Part shown: in pieces, positions 1 through 5,705 of the stretch
Layout of the letters: every line of letters starts with the position of its first letter
Position numbering within the stretch: the stretch's first letter is position 1
NCBI GenBank assembly: GCA_028865845.1
Contig: JAGWJK010000343.1
Location: forward strand, 1-5,705
DNA: 5,705 nt
Origin: Rhizobiaceae bacterium
Lineage (GTDB): Bacteria; Pseudomonadota; Alphaproteobacteria; Rhizobiales; Rhizobiaceae
Reading direction: 5' to 3'
Made by a program: the position numbers and the translations under genes
Notes under the pieces: model-generated
The model's database searches: none
What the model was told of the DNA's origin: nothing
What the model saw: the letters and a program-made list of their open reading frames with translations, nothing else

Positions 1-648
1 TTCCTGGTTCTCAGGCTGCCCGTCTGTCTCGATAGGATCACCGCTGACGTACATCGCACCGTAAAGATCGGATCTGACCAGAGCCTGCTGATCGCAAACG
101 ATCCAGCGCACGCCGACCGATGCAACACCCAGCACGGCCGCGCCGGCGCCATCCCCCGCGCTCACCGACGCGCCCTGATTATAGTCGACGGCACGTGTCC
201 AGTCGCCGCCGGCGACCACGAGAACCCGCCTCACGCGCCCGACCTTGAGCAGGGCATCGGCAATGACGAGCGACTCCGTGAAATTGGAAAAGTCGTTTCC
301 GAGCGGCAGCGGCATGGCCCGCTCAGGCAGGCCAAGGCTCGCATGCAACGCTCCGAGATCACTCGGCACAATATATTGGCTGAGTGATGCGCAGCCGATA
401 AGCAGATCGATATCGGCCGCCGTCACGCCCGCATCGATCATCGCCTTTTCCGCCGCTGCCGCCATGATCGAAACCAGCGTTTCGCCGGGTCCCAAGACGT
501 GTCGCTTCTGGAACCCTTGGAACAGCGCCAATATCTCCTTTTGCGAACTGTTCTTTTTCAGCGCATCGAAGATGGGGTCGTCATTAAGCCGGATCATGGC
601 TGGCACCTGATAGCCCAGCCCGATGATGCCGATATCGTTCTCAGCCAT
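1..648 (-). CDS. Beta-ketoacyl-ACP synthase III (FabH)-like protein, N-terminal 216 residues, lacking the usual active-site cysteine
   Basis: Partial gene: it starts with ATG at 648 and runs open off the left edge. The start overlaps the stop of the oxidase gene by 8 bp (ATGGCTGA), which implies translational coupling. The thiolase-fold signatures of the KAS III family are clear: an N-terminal strand IGIIGLGYQVP (6-16); FQKRHVLGPGET (46-57), matching the 'GI.eRh....et' motif of FabH; the strand DLLIGCAS (81-88); and GDGAGAAVLG (165-174), almost identical to FabH. FabH enzymes normally condense acyl-CoA with malonyl-ACP through a Cys-His-Asn triad. An ungapped alignment of E. coli CAGFTYALSVAD with FSNFTESLVIAD (120-131) places Phe120 on the catalytic Cys. 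No other Cys lies nearby (Cys86 is in a core strand, Cys185 is beyond GDGAG). The His and Asn positions lie outside the window. The family assignment is firm. The role is inferred: either a non-catalytic partner of another KAS III subunit or an acyltransferase using other chemistry, acting in the cytoplasm on the product of the two upstream enzymes. Confidence 0.88.
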   Translation of the reverse strand, partial: MAENDIGIIGLGYQVPAMIRLNDDPIFDALKKNSSQKEILALFQGFQKRHVLGPGETLVSIMAAAAEKAMIDAGVTAADIDLLIGCASLSQYIVPSDLGALHASLGLPERAMPLPLGNDFSNFTESLVIADALLKVGRVRRVLVVAGGDWTRAVDYNQGASVSAGDGAGAAVLGVASVGVRWIVCDQQALVRSDLYGAMYVSGDPIETDGQPENQE

Positions 649-2335
649 CTTGCCACTCGCCTTTCGGCACGCCCAGCCGCTGTTGTAGGACGATCTCGGC
701 CGTCTGCAGGGCTCCCTCTGCCCATGTCTGATTGGTTGAATATGCCTCCCCGCAGACATAGCAGGGGAAATTGTCGACCGGCTGCGTCATACGCTTAAGC
801 ATGACATCCGAACGGACGTTGACGTTCCAGAGATGGACCCCGCCGCCGAAGGGATCGCGCGACCAGTCCATGTAAGCAGCATCGATGGGGTCCGGCGCGT
901 TATCGATGCCGTGCATCTGCTTGAGTTCGCGGTGAAGTTCACTCACCATCTGTGTGGTGGCCGGATGCTGCGTCCAATTCTCCGCAAGCCGCTTGGCGAA
1001 GGGATCAGCCGATCCGGCCGCCGTCACGGCCTCCTTTCGCTTGAACAGCGGCCAATGATGCCCCAAACTTCTCAAGCTCATCGGCAAGCCGGCCTTGTGG
1101 ACCTCCGCTCGCTTATCCAGCCCTTCCCAGAAACCGACGTTCAGGAGATCGTCGTAGACCATGACGAGGCCGGGGTCGTCCCGCTTCGGAATAGCCGTGC
1201 CTTGCGGCCCGACAGGCCAATAATAGCACTGCCGAATGGGCATGTCGGTGAGCGAGCGGCCGGAACTGACGCCCGAATCCTGCCACCAGCAGTTCGGATA
1301 GAGCAGGAAGCACTTGAACAGCGGGATCGGAGAAACAGAGGCAAGATCCTCCCGGAATTGGATATTCGCGGGACCCAAGGCCTCGCCTTCGGGGTCCAGC
1401 AATTCGATGGCGCGGCGCGGCATGGCGAGCACAATGGCACGCGCCGTCATTGTCCTGCCGTCCTGGAATCGCAGCCTGATGCCCTCGGAACCATCGTCGA
1501 GCGTGACGCCGGTGAACCCGGCAAGCCATTGCTGAAACTGGATCTCGCCGCCGGCGGCCTGGAAGCGGCTCTGCAGTTCCCACGGCACCGTCTCGTAGCC
1601 GCCGTTGACCATGCGGTAGCTGACACCGGGGGTGAAATCGAAATACTCGGCAGTCAGATCAAGCGCGTTGGTATTTCCGCCGAGGCAGTCGTATCCGACA
1701 GTTGCACGAGCCGCCGCATATCCGTCGGCACTCATGTGCTTGGCAAGCAGATTCCACAGTCCATGCTGCCACAATGGCAACCCATCGAGCGTCACCGTCT
1801 CAAGATATTGACGCAACGTTCCCGCATTGAGATGCTTCATGAGGTCAGGCATCTGGTGCATGAGAACGCGGCCGATCAACCCCGCAGGACTTCCCCCTTT
1901 TCCGGCAGCGAGCCATGCGGCTTCCGCCGGATCGAGCCAGTAGGGCAACGCTGCTGCATTCCCGAGGTCGCTGGTGCGCAGCAGCTTGCCGCGCAGGAAG
2001 GCGATATTACCGGGAAGATCGACGACCTGCTCATGCCATGGCAGTTTCAACACACATTCGACCAAGCCGGTGACGAGGGTCTGCGCGGGGGCGACATAGC
2101 GCATGCCGCCGACCTCGGCGGTCGTGTCCGGCATGTGCGGCGAACGCGCCGAAAGCAGCCGCCCGCCGATACGCTCGCTTCCTTCGAAGAGCGAGACCTT
2201 GAGTTTTCCGCGGGCAGTTTCCCAATCCGCGAGCCTGGAATCGTTCAGTCGCGATGTCAGCAGCCGCCAGCCCGTGTAGATACCGCCGATACCGCCTCCC
2301 ACGATGGCAACATCGACATCAGGCAATTTAGCCAT
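641..2335 (-). CDS. FAD-dependent L-amino-acid oxidase-like flavoenzyme (flavin amine oxidase family)
   Basis: Complete, 564 residues, usual for the family. The ATG at 2335 is chosen because a strong Shine-Dalgarno (GGGAGGGGG) ends 5 nt upstream and the FAD motif follows directly. The frame is open further up to 2470, but that part overlaps the ThDP gene. Motifs in order: dinucleotide-binding VAIVGGGIGGIY (9-20); LFEGSERIGGRL (49-60), the ribose-binding acid and 'GGR' of amine oxidases; EVGGMRY (74-80), matching the GAMR/GGMR motif of L-amino acid oxidases and tryptophan monooxygenases, whose Arg (Arg79) binds the substrate carboxylate; KCFLLYPNCWW (341-351) followed by SLTDMPIRQCYYW, closely resembling the snake-venom LAAO stretch that carries the flavin-adjacent Lys (Lys341); and the C-terminal FAD motif CGEAYSTNQTWAEGALQTA (528-546). 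I see no signal peptide or membrane segment, so it should be cytoplasmic. Expected reaction: L-amino acid to 2-oxo acid plus ammonia and H2O2, or a monooxygenase variant. The substrate cannot be read from sequence. Its product would be a natural substrate for the ThDP enzyme encoded just upstream. Confidence 0.92.
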   Translation of the reverse strand: MAKLPDVDVAIVGGGIGGIYTGWRLLTSRLNDSRLADWETARGKLKVSLFEGSERIGGRLLSARSPHMPDTTAEVGGMRYVAPAQTLVTGLVECVLKLPWHEQVVDLPGNIAFLRGKLLRTSDLGNAAALPYWLDPAEAAWLAAGKGGSPAGLIGRVLMHQMPDLMKHLNAGTLRQYLETVTLDGLPLWQHGLWNLLAKHMSADGYAAARATVGYDCLGGNTNALDLTAEYFDFTPGVSYRMVNGGYETVPWELQSRFQAAGGEIQFQQWLAGFTGVTLDDGSEGIRLRFQDGRTMTARAIVLAMPRRAIELLDPEGEALGPANIQFREDLASVSPIPLFKCFLLYPNCWWQDSGVSSGRSLTDMPIRQCYYWPVGPQGTAIPKRDDPGLVMVYDDLLNVGFWEGLDKRAEVHKAGLPMSLRSLGHHWPLFKRKEAVTAAGSADPFAKRLAENWTQHPATTQMVSELHRELKQMHGIDNAPDPIDAAYMDWSRDPFGGGVHLWNVNVRSDVMLKRMTQPVDNFPCYVCGEAYSTNQTWAEGALQTAEIVLQQRLGVPKGEWQDG

Positions 2336-2349
2336 GATTTCCCCCTCCC
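2336..2349 (-). promoter_or_regulatory. Strong ribosome binding site that fixes the oxidase start
   Basis: Minus-strand GGGAGGGGG (2349-2341), then AAATC, then ATG at 2335. It occupies the whole 14-nt gap after the TGA stop of the ThDP gene (2352-2350). The 5-nt spacing supports the start at 2335 over the longer open frame. The gap is too short for a separate promoter and terminator, so the two genes should share one transcript. Confidence 0.8.
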
Positions 2350-4149
2350 TCAGTCGACCCTCTTTTGCCAATATGGCGGGCTCCAGTACGGAGGCTTGGC
2401 CGTCGGGTCGATATGCGCCACGATCACCTGCGGTCGTCCGCTCTGCGCGCCATCCAGGATCTTCGGCCATGCTTCTCGAAGGTCGGCGGGCTTTCCGATG
2501 TCGATCGCGTCGGCACCCAAACCCTCCGCCACCTTTACGAAGTTGGTCGTTCCAAGGCTGTAGGCCTCCTCGAAGCTGCCATCGCTCGGAAACAGCATTT
2601 CCATGCCCTGCGCTACCATTTTCAGATCGTCGTCCTTCAAAACGACCCAGATGGCACCCACCTTGTGCGCCGCAGCGGTGGAGAGCTCACCGAGCTGCAT
2701 CAGGAAAGCTCCATCCCCGACCAGGGCGACGGCAAGGCGATCAGGCCGTCCCAGCCTCGCGCCGATCACCCCGCAGACGCCAAAGCCCATCGGTCCCATC
2801 GACAGCGCGCTGTGAAATTCCTGCCCACGATCGATGACAAGGGAATGCAGGCCCCAGCCGACGCAATTGCCGCAGTCGATGAAAACGAAGGCATCGTTCG
2901 GCAGCAGCTCATTGAGCGTCCGACAAAGCGCTGCAGGCTGCAACGGAGCGTCCTCCGAGATGTAGCTGTCAGGCGATGAAAACGGCGAATGCTCTTTCTT
3001 GATTTCGGCGATCTCGGCCCTGCGCGCCGCGACGACCGTTGGGTCACCCGGCCATGCCGGCGCCTGATCCCACAGGGCTCGAATGAAAGCTCCGGCCTCC
3101 GCGACGATCCCGTCGGTGATGGGAAAGCCGCGTCCGATCATCGACTGATCGATATCGACCTGAATGAACCGACCGTTCGGCACCAGCATCGGGTTCCACC
3201 GATAGGTCGCAAGTTCGCCGAGCGAGGAGCCCACGACGAGTAGCGCATCGTGGGCGGCGGCAGTTCCCTGCCCGACCATCCAATATTGCGGCCATTGGCA
3301 TCCGGCAAACCCATAGGCACGAAACGACAGATCATGCGTCTCGGGAAAGATGCCCTTTCCGTCCGATGTCGTCATGACCGGAACCTGCCACCATTCCGCG
3401 AGGCCCCGAAGCGCGTCGGCCGTGATGGAATCCCGTACCGCCTCACGGCAGCCGTTGCCGAGCAGAATCAGCGGGCGTTTCGCGGTTGACAGCACTTCCA
3501 GCACCCGCCGGACGTCGTCTGTCGACGCCCCCCTTGGCAGGGTACGATAGTTCGAGGGATAAGCAGGCGGTCGCGGCGCCACGATTTGATAGGGATCTTC
3601 GTCATCGATTTTTGCCGAAGCGACGCTGTCGGAAATGCCCAGACGCACCGCACGCCGCGGAATCGACAACATGTCACGGAGCGCCTGTTCGATAACGATC
3701 GGTGCGCCGGCCGGTGCGGCGATATCCGCGCTGTAACGCGTGCCGGCGGCATAGATATCACGAATGTTGAGCCCGCAATCGGTGCCTTCCTGAAGGTAGC
3801 CTCGGCCAAGGAAATTCTGTGGTACCTCGCCGGTCAACGTGATGACGGCGGAGCCGCCGAAATACGCATTCATCGTGCCGGTCAGCGCATTGGTGGCACC
3901 GGGGCCGCTCGTGACCAGCACGACGCCAGGCTTGCCGCTTGCACGGTAATAGCCGTCGGCCATATAGGCAGCGGCGGACTCGTGCCGGCAAACGACATAG
4001 GTAAATTCGGATCGTTCCTTGATCCTTTCCAGCAAATGCGCAATGCCGGCGCCAGGAACGCCGAATATCAGCGTCGCATGCTCGAGAGCCAGATAGTCGA
4101 GAAGCTGATCGGCAACAGTAACGTCTTGCGAAGGTGTAGATGCAGCCAT
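2350..4149 (-). CDS. Thiamine-diphosphate-dependent enzyme (acetolactate synthase / 2-oxoacid decarboxylase superfamily), possible acyloin synthase
   Basis: Complete, 599 residues from the ATG at 4149. GGAG (4162-4159) lies 9 nt upstream of this ATG but only 3 nt from an in-frame ATG at 4155, so 4149 is preferred; the two differ by two residues. The three-domain ThDP layout is clear. The N-terminal PYR domain (about 12-185) has FGVPGA (29-34), the catalytic Glu57 in RHESAAAYMADGY (55-67), and SGPGATNALTG (81-91). The middle domain (about 210-360) has VVGSSLGELATYRW and GRFIQVDID. The C-terminal PP domain has SMGPMGFG (450-457) and the Mg/ThDP motif GDGAF (478-482). The matching 'NN' of that motif reads KD in VLKDDD (503-508). 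The middle domain does not look typical of FAD-binding acetohydroxyacid synthase, and no small regulatory subunit is encoded nearby, so valine/isoleucine synthesis is unlikely. The tail carries a tandem PPYW. Between a LysR regulator and an amino acid oxidase, decarboxylation or acyloin coupling of a 2-oxo acid is the best inference; the exact substrates are unknown. Confidence 0.92.
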   Translation of the reverse strand: MAASTPSQDVTVADQLLDYLALEHATLIFGVPGAGIAHLLERIKERSEFTYVVCRHESAAAYMADGYYRASGKPGVVLVTSGPGATNALTGTMNAYFGGSAVITLTGEVPQNFLGRGYLQEGTDCGLNIRDIYAAGTRYSADIAAPAGAPIVIEQALRDMLSIPRRAVRLGISDSVASAKIDDEDPYQIVAPRPPAYPSNYRTLPRGASTDDVRRVLEVLSTAKRPLILLGNGCREAVRDSITADALRGLAEWWQVPVMTTSDGKGIFPETHDLSFRAYGFAGCQWPQYWMVGQGTAAAHDALLVVGSSLGELATYRWNPMLVPNGRFIQVDIDQSMIGRGFPITDGIVAEAGAFIRALWDQAPAWPGDPTVVAARRAEIAEIKKEHSPFSSPDSYISEDAPLQPAALCRTLNELLPNDAFVFIDCGNCVGWGLHSLVIDRGQEFHSALSMGPMGFGVCGVIGARLGRPDRLAVALVGDGAFLMQLGELSTAAAHKVGAIWVVLKDDDLKMVAQGMEMLFPSDGSFEEAYSLGTTNFVKVAEGLGADAIDIGKPADLREAWPKILDGAQSGRPQVIVAHIDPTAKPPYWSPPYWQKRVD

Positions 4150-4155
4150 CGTCAT

Positions 4156-4477
4156 GAACTCCGCTTCATCGTGAGATAAGTGCAGAAGAGCTATGAACGC
4201 GATTTCGAGTGACTATCTTGCGAATGCAGATGCTACATGCGTGCAAGTAACTTATCGTGCCTGAAGTTCCGCCCCATGTCGAGTGGGAGGAAATACCTAT
4301 GATGGAGAACTTGACCGAAAGTCTCCTGTAGCGACCACCCCCGATGTGCGTGAAACAGCTCGTCCGTATCCGGCTACGCACCGAAACACATGGCGATCCA
4401 GCGACGGTCTAGGACATCAAGTCAATGCGGCACGTCGCCGGCAGATCGGAAGTGCTGCCGCCACGTTGGGCAGCGAT
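4156..4477 (-). promoter_or_regulatory. 322-bp intergenic region expected to hold the operon promoter and LysR operator
   Basis: No convincing gene is seen here; the open frames on either strand match nothing I know. As the only sizeable gap before the three-gene operon, it should contain the operon promoter. Visible structure: an odd-centred 9-bp palindrome AAGTAACTT (4245-4253) inside TGCAAGTAACTTATC (4242-4256), and a related element in the opposite orientation, GATAAGTGCA (4175-4184). These are plausible regulator half-sites, but neither is a perfect LysR box. A -35-like TTGCAC (minus strand, 4246-4241) has only a poor -10 (TCGCAA) at 17-bp spacing, so I do not place a promoter. A GGAG at 4162-4159 serves the ThDP gene. 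The segment from about 4320 to 4440 holds only weak repeats, for example GTGCGT/ACGCAC at 4346-4351 and 4376-4381. Confidence 0.4.
4454..4474 (-). terminator. Weak hairpin just after the LysR gene
   Basis: An inverted repeat GCTGCC/GGCAGC (4454-4459 and 4469-4474) with a 9-nt loop begins 3 nt beyond the LysR stop codon. The stem is short and no T-run follows on the minus strand, so intrinsic termination would be inefficient. Read-through from the regulator gene into the downstream operon remains possible. Confidence 0.25.
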
Positions 4478-5494
4478 CTACTCCTCCGTGGAGGCATGTA
4501 CCTCGACATCTTCGAGTGCCTCCGGAGCATGGGCGCTGAGGCTTGGAAGAAAGATATCGTTGATCAACTGAAGTGCTGCTTTTTGAATCTGTCTTGCGAT
4601 CGGCGCGCCTTCGTCCTCTCTTGCGACAACCGAAATCGTGCGGCGGATCGGTACACCGGGAAAGCGGAACGACGCAATTTTGTCTCCACGCTCAACCAGG
4701 CGGAAAAATGCAAGCGGCGGCAGGAGGCTCCAGCCAAGGCCTGATGCGACCATCTGCGCCGCTCCCTCGACCGTATCGAGGTGATAGCGCGCCGTCGTCT
4801 CCACGCCGGCAGCAGCCAGCCAGTGGTCGATGCGCGACAGCATATGAGGATCGCGGCCAAAGCGGATCATGCTCATACCGGCGATGCGCTCAAGCACCGA
4901 CTTACTCCCCGGTGCGGGCTCGGTCGGCAGAATGATGCGGTATGACTCGGAAAAAAGCGGCAGGGCGATCAAGCCTGGCGGTGGCGTTGCCTCATCGGCG
5001 GTAATGATGAAATCGCAGCGCCGGTCGAGAAGCGCGATCATCCGCGACGCCTCGTAGCCGGTGTCGACGAACCATTGCACCGCCGTTTCCTGAAGGCTCT
5101 TGATGATGAACGGACCGAGAGTCGTTGCAAAGCTGTTGAGCATGCCGACACGCAGGATGGGCAATTGTACATCTTTATCGAGACGGAGTCCGCTCTGGAG
5201 CCGGCGAATGCTTTCGACGACATCCGATGCATGCTTGTAGAAGGTCGCGCCCCGCAAAGTCAGGACAGGCGGCCGGATCGACCGGTCGAACAGATCGATC
5301 CCGCTTGCTTCCTCGAGCTTGGCAATCGCCTGCGAAATGGCAGGTTGAGAAAGGCCGAGCTGCTCTGCCGCAGCACTCATGCTCCCGGTTTCCGCAACCG
5401 AAACAAAGATCGCGAGACGGTGCAAATTGATTTTGTCGCCCAGCAACCCATCTTTCGACGGAGAATGCAGCAGTTTCAGACCGGCTGATGTCAA
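4478..5494 (-). CDS. LysR-type transcriptional regulator
   Basis: Complete, 338 residues from TTG at 5494; LysR proteins usually have about 290-330. The N-terminal winged helix-turn-helix is clear: LAIFVSVAETGSMSAAAEQL (27-46) followed by SQPAISQAIAKLEE (49-62), then LFDR (68-71) and LTLRG (78-82), which is the canonical LysR pattern. Residues from about 105 to 305 form the periplasmic-binding-protein-like effector domain (LRVGMLNSF, then MVASGLGWSLLPP near 245-260). No ATG is available between the in-frame stop at 5527-5525 and the HTH, so the start must be non-ATG. TTG at 5494 gives about 20 extra residues ahead of the usual LysR start; TTG at 5446 would give a more typical length but has no good Shine-Dalgarno. 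An AGGG lies 11 nt before 5494. It is encoded upstream of, and in the same direction as, the ThDP/oxidase/KAS operon and is its most likely regulator (inferred). The effector could be a pathway substrate or intermediate. Confidence 0.93.
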   Translation of the reverse strand: MTSAGLKLLHSPSKDGLLGDKINLHRLAIFVSVAETGSMSAAAEQLGLSQPAISQAIAKLEEASGIDLFDRSIRPPVLTLRGATFYKHASDVVESIRRLQSGLRLDKDVQLPILRVGMLNSFATTLGPFIIKSLQETAVQWFVDTGYEASRMIALLDRRCDFIITADEATPPPGLIALPLFSESYRIILPTEPAPGSKSVLERIAGMSMIRFGRDPHMLSRIDHWLAAAGVETTARYHLDTVEGAAQMVASGLGWSLLPPLAFFRLVERGDKIASFRFPGVPIRRTISVVAREDEGAPIARQIQKAALQLINDIFLPSLSAHAPEALEDVEVHASTEE

Positions 5495-5514
5495 GACACT
5501 ATGTACCCTGCTAA

Positions 5515-5547
5515 ACCGCTGCGATCATTGATGATTGTCGCAGCGGT
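5515..5547 (-). terminator. Hairpin between the transporter gene and the LysR gene, probable terminator
   Basis: A perfect 10-bp inverted repeat, ACCGCTGCGA (5515-5524) with TCGCAGCGGT (5538-5547), encloses a 13-nt loop that contains a small inner dyad (TCAT/ATGA). It lies 43 bp past the stop of the substrate-binding-protein gene and ahead of the LysR start. The U-run is short on the minus strand (GGTTTAGC) and slightly better on the plus strand (GATTTTGCG). It is probably the terminator of the transporter transcript, acting in either direction. A role as a regulator-binding dyad for the LysR promoter is an alternative. Confidence 0.55.
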
Positions 5548-5590
5548 GATTTTGCGTTCCCAATCCCTTCAGGATATATCGTCCCTCAGG

Positions 5591-5705
5591 CTACTTCAAC
5601 TTTCGCTGGAGATCCTGGGGAAGAAAACTCTGGTCGACATAGTCGCGCCAATCGACTTTTTCTTTCAGGTCGCCGGTCTTCTGCGCAATGTCGACAAGTG
5701 CGTCC
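5591..5705 (-). CDS. C-terminal end of a probable ABC transporter substrate-binding protein
   Basis: Partial: only the last 37 codons are in the window, ending at TAG (5593-5591). The translated tail contains DWRDYVDQSFLPQDLQRKLK. A terminal 'W/l..yvD.sfl' pattern is common at the end of NitT/TauT-type (nitrate, taurine, sulfonate, thiamine-precursor) periplasmic binding proteins, which capture a small ligand for an inner-membrane ABC transporter. The fragment is too short for a firm family call, and the ligand cannot be inferred. A hairpin and about 100 bp separate it from the LysR gene, so it probably belongs to a different transcription unit from the biosynthetic operon. Confidence 0.5.
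   Translation of the reverse strand, partial: DALVDIAQKTGDLKEKVDWRDYVDQSFLPQDLQRKLK

Noticed and set aside
2336..2470. 45-codon N-terminal extension of the oxidase frame
   Set aside because: It overlaps the ThDP gene, lacks family similarity, and the strong RBS plus the FAD motif position fix the start at 2335.
833..2563. Very long plus-strand open frame (576 codons) opposite the oxidase gene
   Set aside because: It lies antisense to a gene with complete family motifs; the translation shows no known motif and is Arg/Pro/His-rich, as expected from the complement of a GC-rich coding strand.
4218..4246. Possible sigma-70-type promoter with TTGCAC as -35
   Set aside because: The hexamer at 17-bp spacing (TCGCAA) matches the -10 consensus poorly, so no promoter is claimed.
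4166..4381. Minus-strand 71-codon open frame in the gap before the ThDP gene, considered as a gene or transposase remnant
   Set aside because: No good RBS, no motif I can name, low-complexity Arg/Ser-rich translation, and no terminal repeats or target duplication found around it.
4283..4744. Plus-strand 153-codon open frame running into the LysR gene
   Set aside because: It has no recognisable domain and half of it is antisense to the conserved C-terminal part of the regulator.
5565..5590. Near-direct repeat CCCTTCAGG / CCCTCAGG after the transporter gene
   Set aside because: Only 8-9 bp, two copies, imperfect; could easily arise by chance and suggests no known element.

Overview
The window is about 60% G+C and its genes sit end to end on the minus strand, with codon use rich in G and C at third positions. 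Gene style and composition suggest an alphaproteobacterium, most likely of the Rhizobiales (Rhizobium/Agrobacterium/Sinorhizobium type). This is an inference from composition and protein flavour only; no taxonomic marker gene is present.

Layout, in the direction of transcription (right to left): (1) 5705-5591, the last 37 codons of a gene that looks like a periplasmic substrate-binding protein of an ABC transporter, followed by a hairpin at 5515-5547. (2) 5494-4478, a LysR-type transcriptional regulator with a TTG start. (3) 4477-4156, a 322-bp gap with no recognisable gene, which should hold the promoter and operator of the next genes. (4) 4149-2350, a thiamine-diphosphate (ThDP) enzyme of the acetolactate synthase / 2-oxoacid decarboxylase superfamily. 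(5) 2335-641, an FAD-dependent L-amino-acid-oxidase-like enzyme, 14 bp after the previous stop. (6) 648-1, the first 216 codons of a beta-ketoacyl-ACP synthase III (FabH)-like protein, whose start overlaps the oxidase stop by 8 bp. Genes 4-6 form one tight operon. The left edge cuts gene 6, so the operon may continue beyond the window.

Read together, the operon looks like a small biosynthetic pathway and not primary metabolism. An amino acid would be oxidised to a 2-oxo acid. The ThDP enzyme would decarboxylate that acid and join the resulting acyl anion to a second carbonyl partner (acyloin-type chemistry) or release an aldehyde. The FabH-like protein would acylate or condense the product. 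The adjacent LysR protein is the obvious candidate regulator. I cannot identify the product. The closest precedent I recall is the xenocyloin type of cluster, which combines a ThDP acyloin synthase with KAS III-like proteins.

The most unusual molecular feature is that the FabH-like protein has phenylalanine where FabH has its catalytic cysteine. It may therefore be a non-catalytic partner subunit, as PqsB is to PqsC, or may use different chemistry.
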